The translations under genes and the position numbers were made by a program. The notes under the pieces are model-generated. The model was not told the DNA's origin. It made no database searches and saw only the letters and a list, made by a program, of their open reading frames with translations. 64,000 nucleotides of DNA from Alectoria sarmentosa. Its lineage: Eukaryota > Ascomycota > Lecanoromycetes > Lecanorales > Parmeliaceae. Location: NCBI GenBank assembly GCA_009733775.1, contig WOGZ01000147.1, positions 1 to 64,000 of the forward strand. The letters are read 5' to 3'. Numbering within the stretch: the stretch's first letter is position 1; every line of letters starts with the position of its first letter. Below, one piece after another: positions 23,301 through 32,504 of this stretch.

Positions 23301-23833
23301 AAAGTAAACTCGAAGTCATCCCTCCGCCATTTACCCAAGAGGAGCGTGAGAGGTGGCTTAGCCAACTGAGCGAAGTTGCAGTGTCTTCCGACGCCTTCGT
23401 AAGTCACGACAACGACAGACTCTTGCATAACTAATAATCTGTGAATGCAGTTTCCTTTCATTGACAATGTTCTGAGGGCCCACCGCTCGGTACGTACGCT
23501 TTGGAAGTCATGGTTCGACAATCTGCGAACCATCATGAGTTGCTCGGTCGCGTTCACTGGATGGGATGACTGACAAATTTTAAGGGAGTAAGATACATCG
23601 CCGCTCCAATAGGCAGCCAGGCGGACGGTGACGTGTAAGTATTTCCGGTCTTCACATTTGTGAATACACAATGCTATCTCAAAAGAAAAAGACTGACTTG
23701 GAAATCGCTACCAGTCTCGCGACGTGCGAGAAATTGGGCATTACATTTGTCGAAAACAGCATACGGCTGGTGAGTCAATCGTGAAGAGGAATTGCGAGAC
23801 GATGCTGACCTATAGGTACAGTTTCATCATTGA
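20346..23833 (+). CDS. ade16: Bifunctional AICAR transformylase / IMP cyclohydrolase (purine synthesis)
   Basis: Cytosolic enzyme for the last two steps of de novo IMP synthesis: formyl transfer to AICAR, then ring closure. Eighteen exons fit without a phase error: 20346-20460, 20604-20631, 20696-21187, 21321-21611, 21761-21818, 21908-21933, 22080-22142, 22192-22270, 22332-22419, 22573-22595, 22698-22740, 22892-22918, 22970-23140, 23280-23398, 23451-23489, 23585-23634, 23715-23769 and 23822-23833. The joined ~592 residues are collinear with the yeast/human enzyme: IAILSVY, GRVKTLHPKVHAGIL, DIGGVTLLRAAAKNH, ASFKHCSPAGAA, TQSNS, GAGQQSRIHCTRLAGDK, KSNAIDLL, SSDAFFPFIDN, RLFHH-stop. It therefore looks functional despite its fragmented appearance. 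Several introns resemble each other (listed separately). The start is unresolved: no in-frame ATG precedes the conserved DSNRIAIL, so 20346 marks the first conserved codon. Confidence 0.9.
20461..20603 (+). mobile_element. Introner-like intron 1 of ade16
   Basis: 143-nt intron whose 3' end (CACTACTGACTTCCGAGTC then TACAG) matches the module shared by other long introns of this gene and of the flavin-protein gene at 62968. Only the 3' part is clearly alike. Confidence 0.5.
21188..21320 (+). mobile_element. Introner-like intron 3 of ade16
   Basis: 133-nt intron with a GTTTGT donor, alignable along its length to the 136-nt intron at 63206-63341 in an unrelated gene. Shared blocks include the TTTTCC...ATCC...TCATTCC region, GGAGACMTTTTCCGCC, ATGTC, GACTCT-GAATCAT, and a final 25 nt that differ at only two positions. 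Confidence 0.75.
22420..22572 (+). mobile_element. Introner-like intron 9 of ade16 (diverged)
   Basis: 153-nt intron with the purine run and branch region GTAAGAGAAATACTAATTG near its 3' end. This resembles the shared module, with the branch site altered from CTGAC to CTAAT. Confidence 0.4.
22741..22891 (+). mobile_element. Introner-like intron 11 of ade16
   Basis: 151-nt intron ending in AGAGGGGAAGTACTGAC followed by TTTTGAAACGTCCTTAG: the same purine run, TACTGACTT and GAAA order as the other members. Confidence 0.55.
23141..23279 (+). mobile_element. Introner-like intron 13 of ade16
   Basis: 139-nt intron ending GAAAGAAAAGTATTGACTTT then GAGATCAACCTTAG, the shared 3' module with C-to-T change in the branch site. 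Confidence 0.55.
23635..23714 (+). mobile_element. Short introner-like intron 16 of ade16
   Basis: 80-nt intron with the module AAAAGAAAAAGACTGACTTG followed by GAAATCGCTACCAG. It may be an internally deleted copy, because the 3' end is conserved while the body is short. Confidence 0.5.
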
Positions 23834-24344
23834 AGATATCCCTACAATCCAACCCCTATCGATACCCCAATTCGTACCTGAGACCTGTCCCCAAGACATT
23901 AGACGAGAATGTGAATCATAGTCGCCTTAGGCCGGCAGGCAAAATGCTTAACCATCGCCATTGCTACTACACGTATGATGGTAAAATGAACGCAATAGAG
24001 CGAGATAGAACGTAGCGAATACGGGGGGCAGTCAAGTAAGGTACTAGTACAGAGTTGTACTAAAAGTACAGCAGCAGGACTGTTGGCTAAGGTACTCCAC
24101 TAGCCCAGTGCAGCCTAGGGCAATTGACATGACCGCTATCATACTTGTACGAGGAACGCAGGCTCCAACATCCATCGTCTTTTACCCTGCACCATGGGCT
24201 TGTCCACCATTTGCATCTCTTGAAACATCCAGACTCGCCGAGATTTTTTCTCCTTGTACATATCATTCTGGACAAGATTTGCCAATATTCCAAGCTTCTT
24301 TGAACCGACTATGTTGTACCTAGTCGTCTGGGACAATCCTCCTG
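23834..24344. other. Intergenic spacer
   Basis: About 510 bases between the purine gene stop and the JmjC gene start, presumably terminator plus promoter. Contains GTACTAGTACAGAGTTGTACT-type palindromic words near 24041-24070; no coding region was seen. Confidence 0.45.
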
Positions 24345-25250
24345 ATGATCCGCAATTCCTCCAGACTACGAACCGCCTTTCCCGGCATTAATCTTCGTCG
24401 TACCTACGCTTCGACGGTCAGATGGCGTCTACTACGTCCGCTGGAAGATGGCAGCTTGCAAACCTTCCGCGACAAGGCTTTTATTCCGTCGAAGCCAGCT
24501 CTGCTCCCCAAAGGCTATTTCATTGCAATCCCGAGCATACAGAAATGGTTCCGCACCAGCCACCATGACACCGGACGAGTGGCTCTCAACCACTCATATC
24601 TCAGCAAGTTTGGCGATGCGATTGTGCCCCTAGAGTTTACACGTCTATTTTCAGCATCTGCTGCGAACCAGGACGGAGACTCCTTTCAGCGGGCAGAGGT
24701 GCCTTTCCACATCTTCTTGGAATGGACCAATTCCGCGACCATGGAGACTTCAGAGCGGCTGTATCTCGCACAGGCATCTTTTGCTAGTCTCCCGGAAGCT
24801 TTAAAAGTAGACTTGCCCACGCCTGAGATTGTGGCAAGGTCTGGGATGGGTGACATCTATGACACGAATATCTGGATGGGAATTCCACCCACCTATACAC
24901 CACTCCATCGTGATCCCAATCCAAATGTCTTTGTGCAGCTTGCTGGTCATAAGATTGTGCGAATTCTGCCCCCGGAAATGGGGGGTAAGATCTTTGCAAA
25001 GGTCCAAAATGCTTTGGGCCGGTCAGGATCCGCAGCCTTCAGAGGGGAAAATATGATGAAGGGGAAGGAGAAGAGAATGCTCGAGGACCAAGTCTGGAAT
25101 GACAGTTCCATGCTGGACGAGGCTGGTGGATTTGGACATGAAGTACATATTGGGAGAGGCGACGGTCTATTCATCCCGAAAGGATGGTGGCATAGTGTCA
25201 AAGGCGTAGGCGAGGGTATCACAGGATCTGTGAATTGGTGGTTTCGGTAA
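24345..25250 (+). CDS. JmjC / cupin-8 family dioxygenase
   Basis: Intronless, 301 aa. A likely Fe(II)/2-oxoglutarate-dependent hydroxylase of the small JmjC (FIH-like, cupin_8) group. Iron ligands are visible as H188-x-D190 in TYTPLHRDPNPN and a distal His283 in IPKGWWHSVKG. Between them GHKIVRILPP supplies the usual strand of the double-stranded beta helix. The N-terminus (MIRNSSRLRTAFPGINLRRTYAS) is basic, Ser-rich and free of acidic residues, so it may be a mitochondrial presequence. No chromatin-reader domain is present, so a histone demethylase role is not suggested; protein, tRNA or other hydroxylation is equally possible. Confidence 0.85.
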   Translation: MIRNSSRLRTAFPGINLRRTYASTVRWRLLRPLEDGSLQTFRDKAFIPSKPALLPKGYFIAIPSIQKWFRTSHHDTGRVALNHSYLSKFGDAIVPLEFTRLFSASAANQDGDSFQRAEVPFHIFLEWTNSATMETSERLYLAQASFASLPEALKVDLPTPEIVARSGMGDIYDTNIWMGIPPTYTPLHRDPNPNVFVQLAGHKIVRILPPEMGGKIFAKVQNALGRSGSAAFRGENMMKGKEKRMLEDQVWNDSSMLDEAGGFGHEVHIGRGDGLFIPKGWWHSVKGVGEGITGSVNWWFR

Positions 25251-25496
25251 GGAAGGCGTATCCTGGTGGTAGTGGTGATAGCATGATGCCGCTCCGACCC
25301 TCTTCAGTAGCAACGCTTTGAATAGCACAAGACAAAAGGCCGTCAACTACTAGTGAAAATCAAAAGACATCTGAAATCTGGAAATATTCAAGCACTCATA
25401 TTTTTGGGATTTCTTGATCCAGACATGGTGTTTTTTTCCCCCCGTATTTGACCTGAAATCCTCCACAATGTTAATCTTCTTGCCAAAGTATGCACA

Positions 25497-26265
25497 ATGA
25501 ACACAACACCCGCACCCTACCTACTTTTCGGCTCGACCAAGTATCCTTCTCCCCTCGACCCCTTCCTCTCTCCCATACTCTGACTCCCTGACAGACCCTG
25601 GCTCCCCCCACCCTGGACTACGACCGACGACCGAATCCGCGGCGGCGCTTCCCAATCCTACCTCTCCGCCCTCCCTGACAAGTGCGCCCTTTTTCATGGC
25701 CATCTGGATACATCTACGCTAGGCGGAGCAGGTTTTGCTTCGCAGTTCAGTCCACCGCAAGTCGACAAGGACGACAAGGATGATGATGATGAAAGAAGCT
25801 GGGACCTGAGCGTTTACGATGGCATAGAAGTGGAAGTGGGGAAGGGCGATGGGAAGGTTTATACGCTGATATTGAAAGATGAGGCGGCAGCGGGCAAGAG
25901 GGAGGATGGGAGGGAGAAGGCTGGGGTCAATTGGGAAGTAGATTTTCAAGTTGGAGAGGATGGGAAAGGGGAAGGGGGAAAGGAGGTGGGTGGAGACGAT
26001 GTGACCAAGGTCTGGGTGCCGTGGGAAGACTTCAAGGCTACGTTTAGAGGCAAGGAGAAGGAAGATGCTGGGGAGCTGAAGAAGGGGGAAGTCAGAAGGG
26101 TAGGATTGATGATGAGAAGGTAGGTTCATTGCTGAGGGGATTTGATTATGGATTTCAACGCTTTCAAGGAGCTAACCTACGATCAGCTACTTCGGAAAGC
26201 AGGAGGGCGACTTCAGCGTCTTGCTGAGGTCTATATGTGCAAGGAAGACTACGGCAGGTGACTAG
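25497..26265 (+). CDS. CIA30-domain protein (NDUFAF1-like)
   Basis: Three exons, 25497-25540, 25595-26119 and 26187-26265; 215 aa. The CIA30 fold is recognisable from WTTTDDRIRGGASQSYL, GTLGGAGFASQF-like sequence, SWDLSVYDGIEVEV, VYTLILKD, VWVPWEDFKATFRG, VRRVGLMMRSYFGKQEGDFSVLL. Family members act in complex I assembly or as related cytosolic proteins. There is no evident mitochondrial presequence here, and the protein is short, so the non-mitochondrial paralogue is more likely. The frame carries an apparent stop (TGA) shortly after the start. This lies inside a 54-nt intron (donor GTATCC at 25541, CTGAC branch, ACAG acceptor), so it is not a mutation. The middle has an unusual Gly/Lys/Glu-rich insertion. 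Confidence 0.85.
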
Positions 26266-27458
26266 TCAAGGAATATTATGAACGCTGTAGGCAGGTTGCA
26301 AGGATCTATGCCCGAGAGCACGGACACGCCGAACCAGTGATTTGGAAAGGAGTGGGAGACGGATTGGCACCGTGTCTTGATCAAAGGGGTCCTCTAGCCA
26401 GCTACCCGTCAAGAGAGTGCCTGATGTGCATTGTGCAAAGTGTTGATCTGATCTAGCGTCACCACTCTGAACATCTTGAGAACTTGAGAGCAAGCGTAAC
26501 GCATAGTAGCAATCGCCTACTGCCTCAATTTTAGAATCGACTATGAGCCTCAGAGTGTCGGAACAATGTTCGGATCGGAGAATCCGTGGACTGTCTGATG
26601 AACTTGACATGTACTAAGCTTCTCCTACAGAGGCAAAACAAATAGAGAAATGACTGTCCAGGAGGTGGAGGAACGTTCTTTGCTCGACTAACGATTGCCA
26701 AAATTGTAGACCGACTTCAAGCCAGCGCTAAGACATCTAGAAGAAGGAAAAAGGGACAAAAGAAAACATCAAGTTTACCGCATCATTGAACAGAAAAGGA
26801 AAAAGGAGAATGATCCAGGGACGGGATTCAAACCATCAGCTTCTAATGATGACGAACGCGTGTGGAAGAATTGTGCTTGACCATGTGGGTGCAAATCTGT
26901 GAACAAGGACGACCTGTGTGTCATGGCGGACGTGCTACCAGAATGAGATATGAATTGCAAAAGGGGCCAGTCAGTCAATACCGGCAAATGATGGCACCAT
27001 CAACCAGCTTCTGTCAATGAAAATGACTGCAGGTTTGGGGCTTCGTGCTTGAGGAACCCATCAAAGGCAGGATTTGATGCCTCCAAATGGGCCGTGCGTG
27101 AAGATGGCAAGCTTGAGGATACGTCAACGGCCGACTCCAGCCTTCGATACCTGCCTGTAGATTTCCCCACAATCATGAACCGGCCAACTCTTATTTCCAA
27201 GGGCTTTCGATTTGCAGAAGATCGGTCCAGGAAGCTGGAGTATGGTCCGCTTGCACAGCAAAAAGGGATGCACACGAACACGTCAACAGTAGATGCAAGT
27301 GCGGAGCTTCTTTGTAAGGCATTACGATGTAGCAGGGTATGGATACAACTCGAAAAAGCCGAGGTTCCCTTTTCCCACTGATGACTCCAAATCCCTTATG
27401 CAGAAGCACAATCCATTCCCAAACTCCCTGGAGCACCTCTTCTTCAGGATCGCGGCCG
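26266..27458. other. Intergenic, no gene seen
   Basis: About 1.2 kb between two converging 3' ends. One stretch on the minus strand around 26800-26900 has a box-B-like word but does not fold as a tRNA. Nothing else was recognised. Confidence 0.45.
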
Positions 27459-27995
27459 CTACACAATCCTGTCCATCGTCCACTCCTTCTTGTCCGGCTT
27501 GAATTTCGCCAAGTGGTCTTCGTCTATGCCCTTGTTATGCTCCTTCATGAAATACGAGTCTGGCTCGCGAGTGTCATGTCTTGCGTCCCCTCCTCCCAAG
27601 CCTTCCTTCCTTTCCCCAACTCTGGCACCAGCTGCCGTTGGTCTGGCCTCCATGTCCCCCGATCCGGAACCAAGTGAGTGCTGCTCATGCCAAGCTTCCT
27701 CTGACTGGCTAGCCACGACTGCCGATGCATTTGCTCGGTGGTCCGCTTCGGCTTTGGTCGAATACACGCACTGCAAGGTTCGTTGTCTGCAGCGTTGGCA
27801 AGGCGTCTCACCATCGCATTCGGAGCCGTTTCGACTACATTCAAGACAAGCTAGTTGAGCTCGACTTGGGTAATCGCAATTCAATGAGTAATGTCCGCAG
27901 CGGCGGCAAGGCATTTGGCCGCTGCATGGCGAATTGCTTTCGATGCACTGGAGACATGCCGACAGAACACGACCCCCATCCTGTTTACGGTCCAT
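27459..27995 (-). CDS. Small protein with two tandem Zn2Cys6-like clusters
   Basis: 178 aa from the first ATG (27995). Residues 14-40 and 50-76 each show exact C-x2-C-x6-C-x5-C-x2-C-x6-C spacing, separated by only nine residues. Neither contains the basic Arg/Lys loop between cysteines 2 and 3 that contacts DNA in classical fungal activators; the loops read IESNSP and SRNGSE. The remaining ~100 residues are disordered and charged, with no Fungal_trans domain. It may be a protein-protein or weak DNA-binding factor, or a degenerate regulator. I recall no characterised homologue. No introns are needed. Confidence 0.65.
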   Translation of the reverse strand: MDRKQDGGRVLSACLQCIESNSPCSGQMPCRRCGHYSLNCDYPSRAQLACLECSRNGSECDGETPCQRCRQRTLQCVYSTKAEADHRANASAVVASQSEEAWHEQHSLGSGSGDMEARPTAAGARVGERKEGLGGGDARHDTREPDSYFMKEHNKGIDEDHLAKFKPDKKEWTMDRIV

Positions 27996-28831
27996 TGTGT
28001 GGGACAAGGGGCCGGTTGTGCGCCCACACAGGGGTTGAGAGACGGGAGTCCCTAACGTCGTTGGTAGCAAAACCAATCGAGACCACCTGGTTCGGAATCG
28101 GAGCCGATCTCGGTTCGGGAGCTGACCGCGCTCGTGCTATTAAGACGTCGATGGTAACACTGCGGAGCGCGTTCGTGAATTGGATGGGTTTGGTAAGCAC
28201 TATGGAAAAGAGGGAGATTTTGAAGGACGGTGTATAGATTGCAAGGGGCGCGAATGCTGTTCTCCTCATTCATCGTCATCCCAAGCCCACCATATCCTCA
28301 GAGTGATGCCCAACATGATGGCAGAGCTGGAATAAGCAATGGATCAATCATGTCCTGGCCCCCTGATGCGAGGCAGTCCTAGCTGCAGCGTTAGTGCGCT
28401 GACAAGATATCATTGTTTTCGAACCAGAAGCGACCAATCGATTCAAAGAGATGGATGACCAGAGCCAGAAAGTCAGTCTCAGACGTCTTTCTGATTGCGT
28501 AGCCAAGCGGCGACATGTAGCAGTATCCAATCAGCCGAGTTCACTCATACTTCTCAGTCGCTGGCGCTATGTACCACGGCGTCTAACGACAACATATCTG
28601 CCGACCATTTGGGTCATGAATCATTACGAGCTCACAAAGTGTCTCAAGGAGATACACGGCCTCGTTGTCCTGGGAAGACAGCGCCTTTGGTAAGAGTCTC
28701 GCTCCCGAGGTGCGCTATGACCTTGCCATGATGAGTCGTAAACGGCCCTTCTTGGGCATTGGCCGGCCGTCGTTCAAAATTGCCTCTCTTCCCAATTGTG
28801 CTCGTAGCCTTTGTTCCGCCTTTGAACGTTC
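27996..28831. other. Intergenic, nothing recognised
   Basis: About 835 bases upstream of the tandem zinc-cluster gene and downstream of the AhpC/TSA-like gene. Open frames occur on the minus strand around 28000-28270, but without in-frame splice support or domains. Confidence 0.4.
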
Positions 28832-29506
28832 TCATTCCTCCACGGCCTTGACAGCTTCCTCAAAGTCCGGTATCCAGTCCGCCCTCCCAGCAGCCCCTCC
28901 CCACGTAACCACTCCGTTTCTATCCACAGCAAAGCTTCCACTCGTCTGCCATCTACTCCCACTCTCAGTCGGCCGATTCCACTGCAATAGTCAGTGCTTC
29001 ATGATGAAGTAGTCCGGAAACATGCCTCGCGACTCAAACCGGGGTATGGATCAGGAAACAGGGCTAGGAAAGCTACTTACAATCCCCTGCTCTGTTCCCA
29101 ACTTATATACGCTCCACAGACTGGCCGGATTCAGGACATGCCAGAAAGTGCTCACGCCCAGACCCCAATGCGCAAACAGCTCCTTCTCACAGTCCACAAT
29201 GACGCGGACACTCGCGGCGCCGCCAACGGCATCGAGCCATTTGTTTGTGGCAGATTGATCGCTGTGGGAGAAGGCGACGAAATTGATAGACGAGTGGGCT
29301 GAGGCCGCGGTACGAAAGGATCGGAACGTCTTCTCAGCGAAGGGGCAGCCACAGTGGCGTAGGAAGGTGAGAATTGTGGGTTTCTTATCGGGGGGGGGAA
29401 GTTGGAGCTTTGATGTGGAGGGAGCGTTGGCGCCAATGGATGGTATGGGGCATGTGGAGAGCTGGGAGGGGAACATCCATGAGGCTGCCTCTTGTTGAAA
29501 GGTCAT
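28832..29506 (-). CDS. AhpC/TSA-like thioredoxin-fold protein
   Basis: Two exons, 29506-29081 and 28981-28832, phase 0, 191 aa. The thioredoxin-like fold is indicated by KPTILTFLRHCGCPFAEKTF, with the redox site as C-G-C-P following His. INFVAFSHSD, VRVIVDCEKELFAHWGLG and SGSFAVDRNGVVTWGG match the AhpC-TSA_2/PRXL2 group common in fungi. Such proteins are inferred peroxiredoxin-like reductases, but their activity is rarely shown. I chose the ATG at 29506 because the fold starts soon after; upstream in-frame sequence is Pro-rich and starts without ATG context. The first exon's 5' neighbourhood is pyrimidine-rich, as expected of a promoter. Confidence 0.82.
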
Positions 29507-30784
29507 GTGGAGTGAGTCTTGGGGGTGGGATGGTGGAATGGTGGAATGGTGGTAGGGAGCCAAATGCTTGCGAGGGCTGGAATAGAGTGGTGGAGGATAT
29601 GGGAGAGGGGAGGGGAAGCCAAGAAAAAGAAGGCTCAGGTACTCTACTCGTACTGCGAATATATTCTCCACTGGGCTGGCAGATGGTCAGGCGGGCCTGG
29701 TAACTTCAAGGTCTTGGAAAGTCAAGTCAAGGAAAGGAAAGGAAAGGTAAGGAAAGTGATAGATAGGGTACGAGTACATACATACAGTACACATAGATGC
29801 TATAGATGACCCCAAACATGATGGGATGATGAACTGATGATGAGTTTGCTCTCTGCTTGTCTCTGATGCGCTGCGTGACATTCTTTTGCTTCTCCCTTTC
29901 TCTTTCTCTTTCTCTTTCTCTTTCTCTTTCTCTCCACTGAACATTGTTATAGATCCCAAGCATAGGCCCAGGCTGAAAGGGTTGCTACCGGAGAGCAATG
30001 GCTCATGAGAGCAGAAGCGATCATGCCTCTCTCTACTTGCCCTCCGTGCCCAAGGTACAGTTTTACAATCAGGTCAACAATTGATGCCACTCATGCCAAT
30101 TGTCTTTTTGCCCAATGATGCCCCACAATGCCCATACATGTGTACCAACGGCCAAATACCAATATCATTTTACCATACATGATAGCCGAAAAGCATTTGT
30201 GCATTAATACTCCTAGTGTCCGTTAAATATACCTGGGCTTACTTTACCGAATTACAGTTACCTTGGCGGTGATCCGGTTCTGCATGAAAGTACCTAGGTA
30301 CTTTATGGTGGTACAGTAGATTATTAAGCCATCTTACTCCCAGTACTAGTACTCTACAATTCTGCATCCAAGTCTGCATGCCATGCTAAGGATCCCGTCG
30401 GGTCTGATCAAGCAGCCATTTCGCATTGCCTACCCACCCAGGAGCTCGGGAATATTTATGCACTTGGGGCTGAGAATACAATTACAATTAGATCGAGTCA
30501 TCATTCTTACAAGTTACAACTACATAAAAAACCGAATATACATCACATGGATAAAATATACGGATTCCCTGCCTTCAGGGCTCGGAAATCGAGCCGAAGG
30601 GCGTCACCGAAGACTGAAGACATGACAAGGGCATCGTCCCACATATATCAGAGTATTCCTGCAACGCCAACGCAATACCAATGCACCTCTCAAGCAACGC
30701 ACTCGTCACATTGCACGTTTCATCCTCCGACCAATCACATGGTCCAGGAGCAAACAACCGGCAGACGGTAGGCTATATCCCCAC
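29507..30784. other. Intergenic with hexanucleotide repeat
   Basis: About 1.3 kb holding the AhpC-like promoter and the 3' region of the MFS gene. It carries a TTTCTC hexamer array (29896-29934) and AGGAAAGGAAAGGTAAGG-type runs near 29730-29750. No coding region was seen. Confidence 0.5.
29896..29934. repeat. (TTTCTC)n microsatellite
   Basis: About six tandem copies of TTTCTC, almost perfect. Likely length-variable. Confidence 0.9.
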
Positions 30785-32504
30785 CTAGTAGGTGAATCGG
30801 AACTTGGGATGCTCATCGCCAAGGTTCTCCACCTCCTCCTTGGCTAGGCTCAGCCGGCCATCTCTCTCGCCTCGCTCCCTCCTCTTGTTTTCAAGTCTCA
30901 GACCAATGGCAAAGACTGTGCAAGCAAGGCCACACATCCATATCAGTGCCAGTGAAACTCCATAGCCAACCGGGTACCGGGGTTTCTGCTTCGTCATGTA
31001 GATGTTGCTGGCGATAATGCCCCCAAAATTGCCGAACCCGATCTGCATGGCCGCGTTGATGCTTCGTTTGTAGTGGCCACCCATGTTATTGCTTAACCAT
31101 ACCAAAGTGATGGGCTGAGTTATGTAGCCACCGGCCATGACCAGGTAGACGGCAAAATAGCGAGCGCCGACCGAGACCGACCCTTGCGCGAGCAGGATGA
31201 TGTATCCTATGCTCGCGGTCACAACGCCGAGCATGGCGAAAGCGTAGCGATGCTGGAGACGGTCTGTCAAGAGGGCGGATATGAGACACGTCACTGCGGC
31301 GACAATGTAAATCGGGATCGAAAGGACTTGTGCACGGACGGCAGTCCAGCCCAATTCGCTGAGAATTGTTGGGGTGAAGAAAGAGGTGCTGTAGCCCGTG
31401 TTGTTGACACCGAGATACATCAGAATCCTGTCAACTGATGAGCCAAGGCGAACAAGTACGCATGAAATCAGCGGCCAAGGAGCAGATAGGTTGCACACCC
31501 CACGTAGATCTTCCAATCACCAAAGGCACGCCGCCTGGCTTTACTGTCCAATCGGTCCATTCTAGCATCTGCCATATCTTCGCTCAAACGACGGATGAGC
31601 AACTGCCGCTCTGCGGGAGTGAGGAACTTGGCTGTTTCAGGCCAGTCGACGATGAGAAATCTGGAAATGACGGCGAATGCGAAAGTGGCGAGGCCTTCGA
31701 TGATGAAGATCCAGCGCCAGCCATCGTAGCCACCGACCCCAGCCATTTTCGCCAAAGCGTATGCGAGGAGCTGCAAACAAGATCAGGTACGGCTGCAGGC
31801 AATGATAGGGTCTTATAGGGTACGCACCCCGCTCCACGCCCCTGCCAAGATGACAGCAGAGAAGAACAAATTAAACCTCCATTGTAATTCGTATCGGCGG
31901 TAGTACATCGAAATTAGGTACATGCAGCCTAGTTCACATGAGGAATGAGATCTCCAGTTCGGAGTATCATCTCACCTGGAAAGAAGCCAGCTTCACAAAG
32001 CCCAAGCAAGAATCTGCACACTATTAGGCCAGAGTAACTCTGGGTGACTCCTAGGCAAACAGTCACAATGCCTGTGTTCAATTGTCAGATAGGTCAAGTG
32101 AATTAGAGACAGCGGGTTTCACCCCAAAATATCATGATGGAACTTAACCATGTCGAGGGCGCCACCTTCCTGATCAAAAGATTGCTGGGTATTTCGAAAA
32201 GGATGTAAGGTATGAAGAAGACGAAAAGAGCAACGTTATAGTCCTGGCCTTTCATCTTGAGGTCCTTTTCCAGGCCCTGAAGACGTGCATTGCCAATGTT
32301 AATTCGGTCGATGAAAGCCAGTGAGTAAAGCAAGGAAAGCACTGGGATAACGTAGAGGTCACATTTGCGGACGAGTCTCTTCTCAGCAGCTCGGTCGATG
32401 GGCTCTAGGTGAGGAAGGTGATGGCTAAGGCCATCTTCAGAAATGCTCATGCTGCCAGGAGAGCTGTCGAATAGGACTGGCTTCTCGTACGTGCTGATGT
32501 CCAT
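30785..32504 (-). CDS. MFS permease, anion:cation symporter (allantoate/vitamin type)
   Basis: Five exons, 32504-32123, 32071-31976, 31928-31828, 31770-31499 and 31427-30785; phases agree; 497 aa. The major facilitator signature of the ACS family is clear: LYSLAFIDRINIGNARLQGL in TM1/loop, FEIPSNLLIRK, LGLCEAGFFPGCMYLISMYY, the central loop with WPETAKFL, then GYSTSFFTPTIL and TQPITLVWLSNN in the second half. Twelve transmembrane helices can be drawn. Fungal relatives carry allantoate, nicotinate, pantothenate or biotin precursors; the substrate cannot be chosen here. Plasma-membrane location is expected. Confidence 0.9.

Noticed and set aside
20346..23833. The purine gene as a pseudogene broken by frameshifts and stops
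   Set aside because: Every interruption is bounded by GT and AG, and joining the 18 pieces keeps phase throughout and restores all conserved blocks up to the terminal FHH-stop. Introns explain it better than decay.
25541..25594. In-frame stop early in the CIA30-domain gene
   Set aside because: The stop lies inside a 54-nt segment with donor, CTGAC branch site and acceptor. Removing it joins conserved sequence in phase.
26800..26900. tRNA-like sequence on the minus strand (GGTTTGAATCC word)
   Set aside because: The T-stem does not pair, no matching acceptor stem was found, and the A-box is poor.
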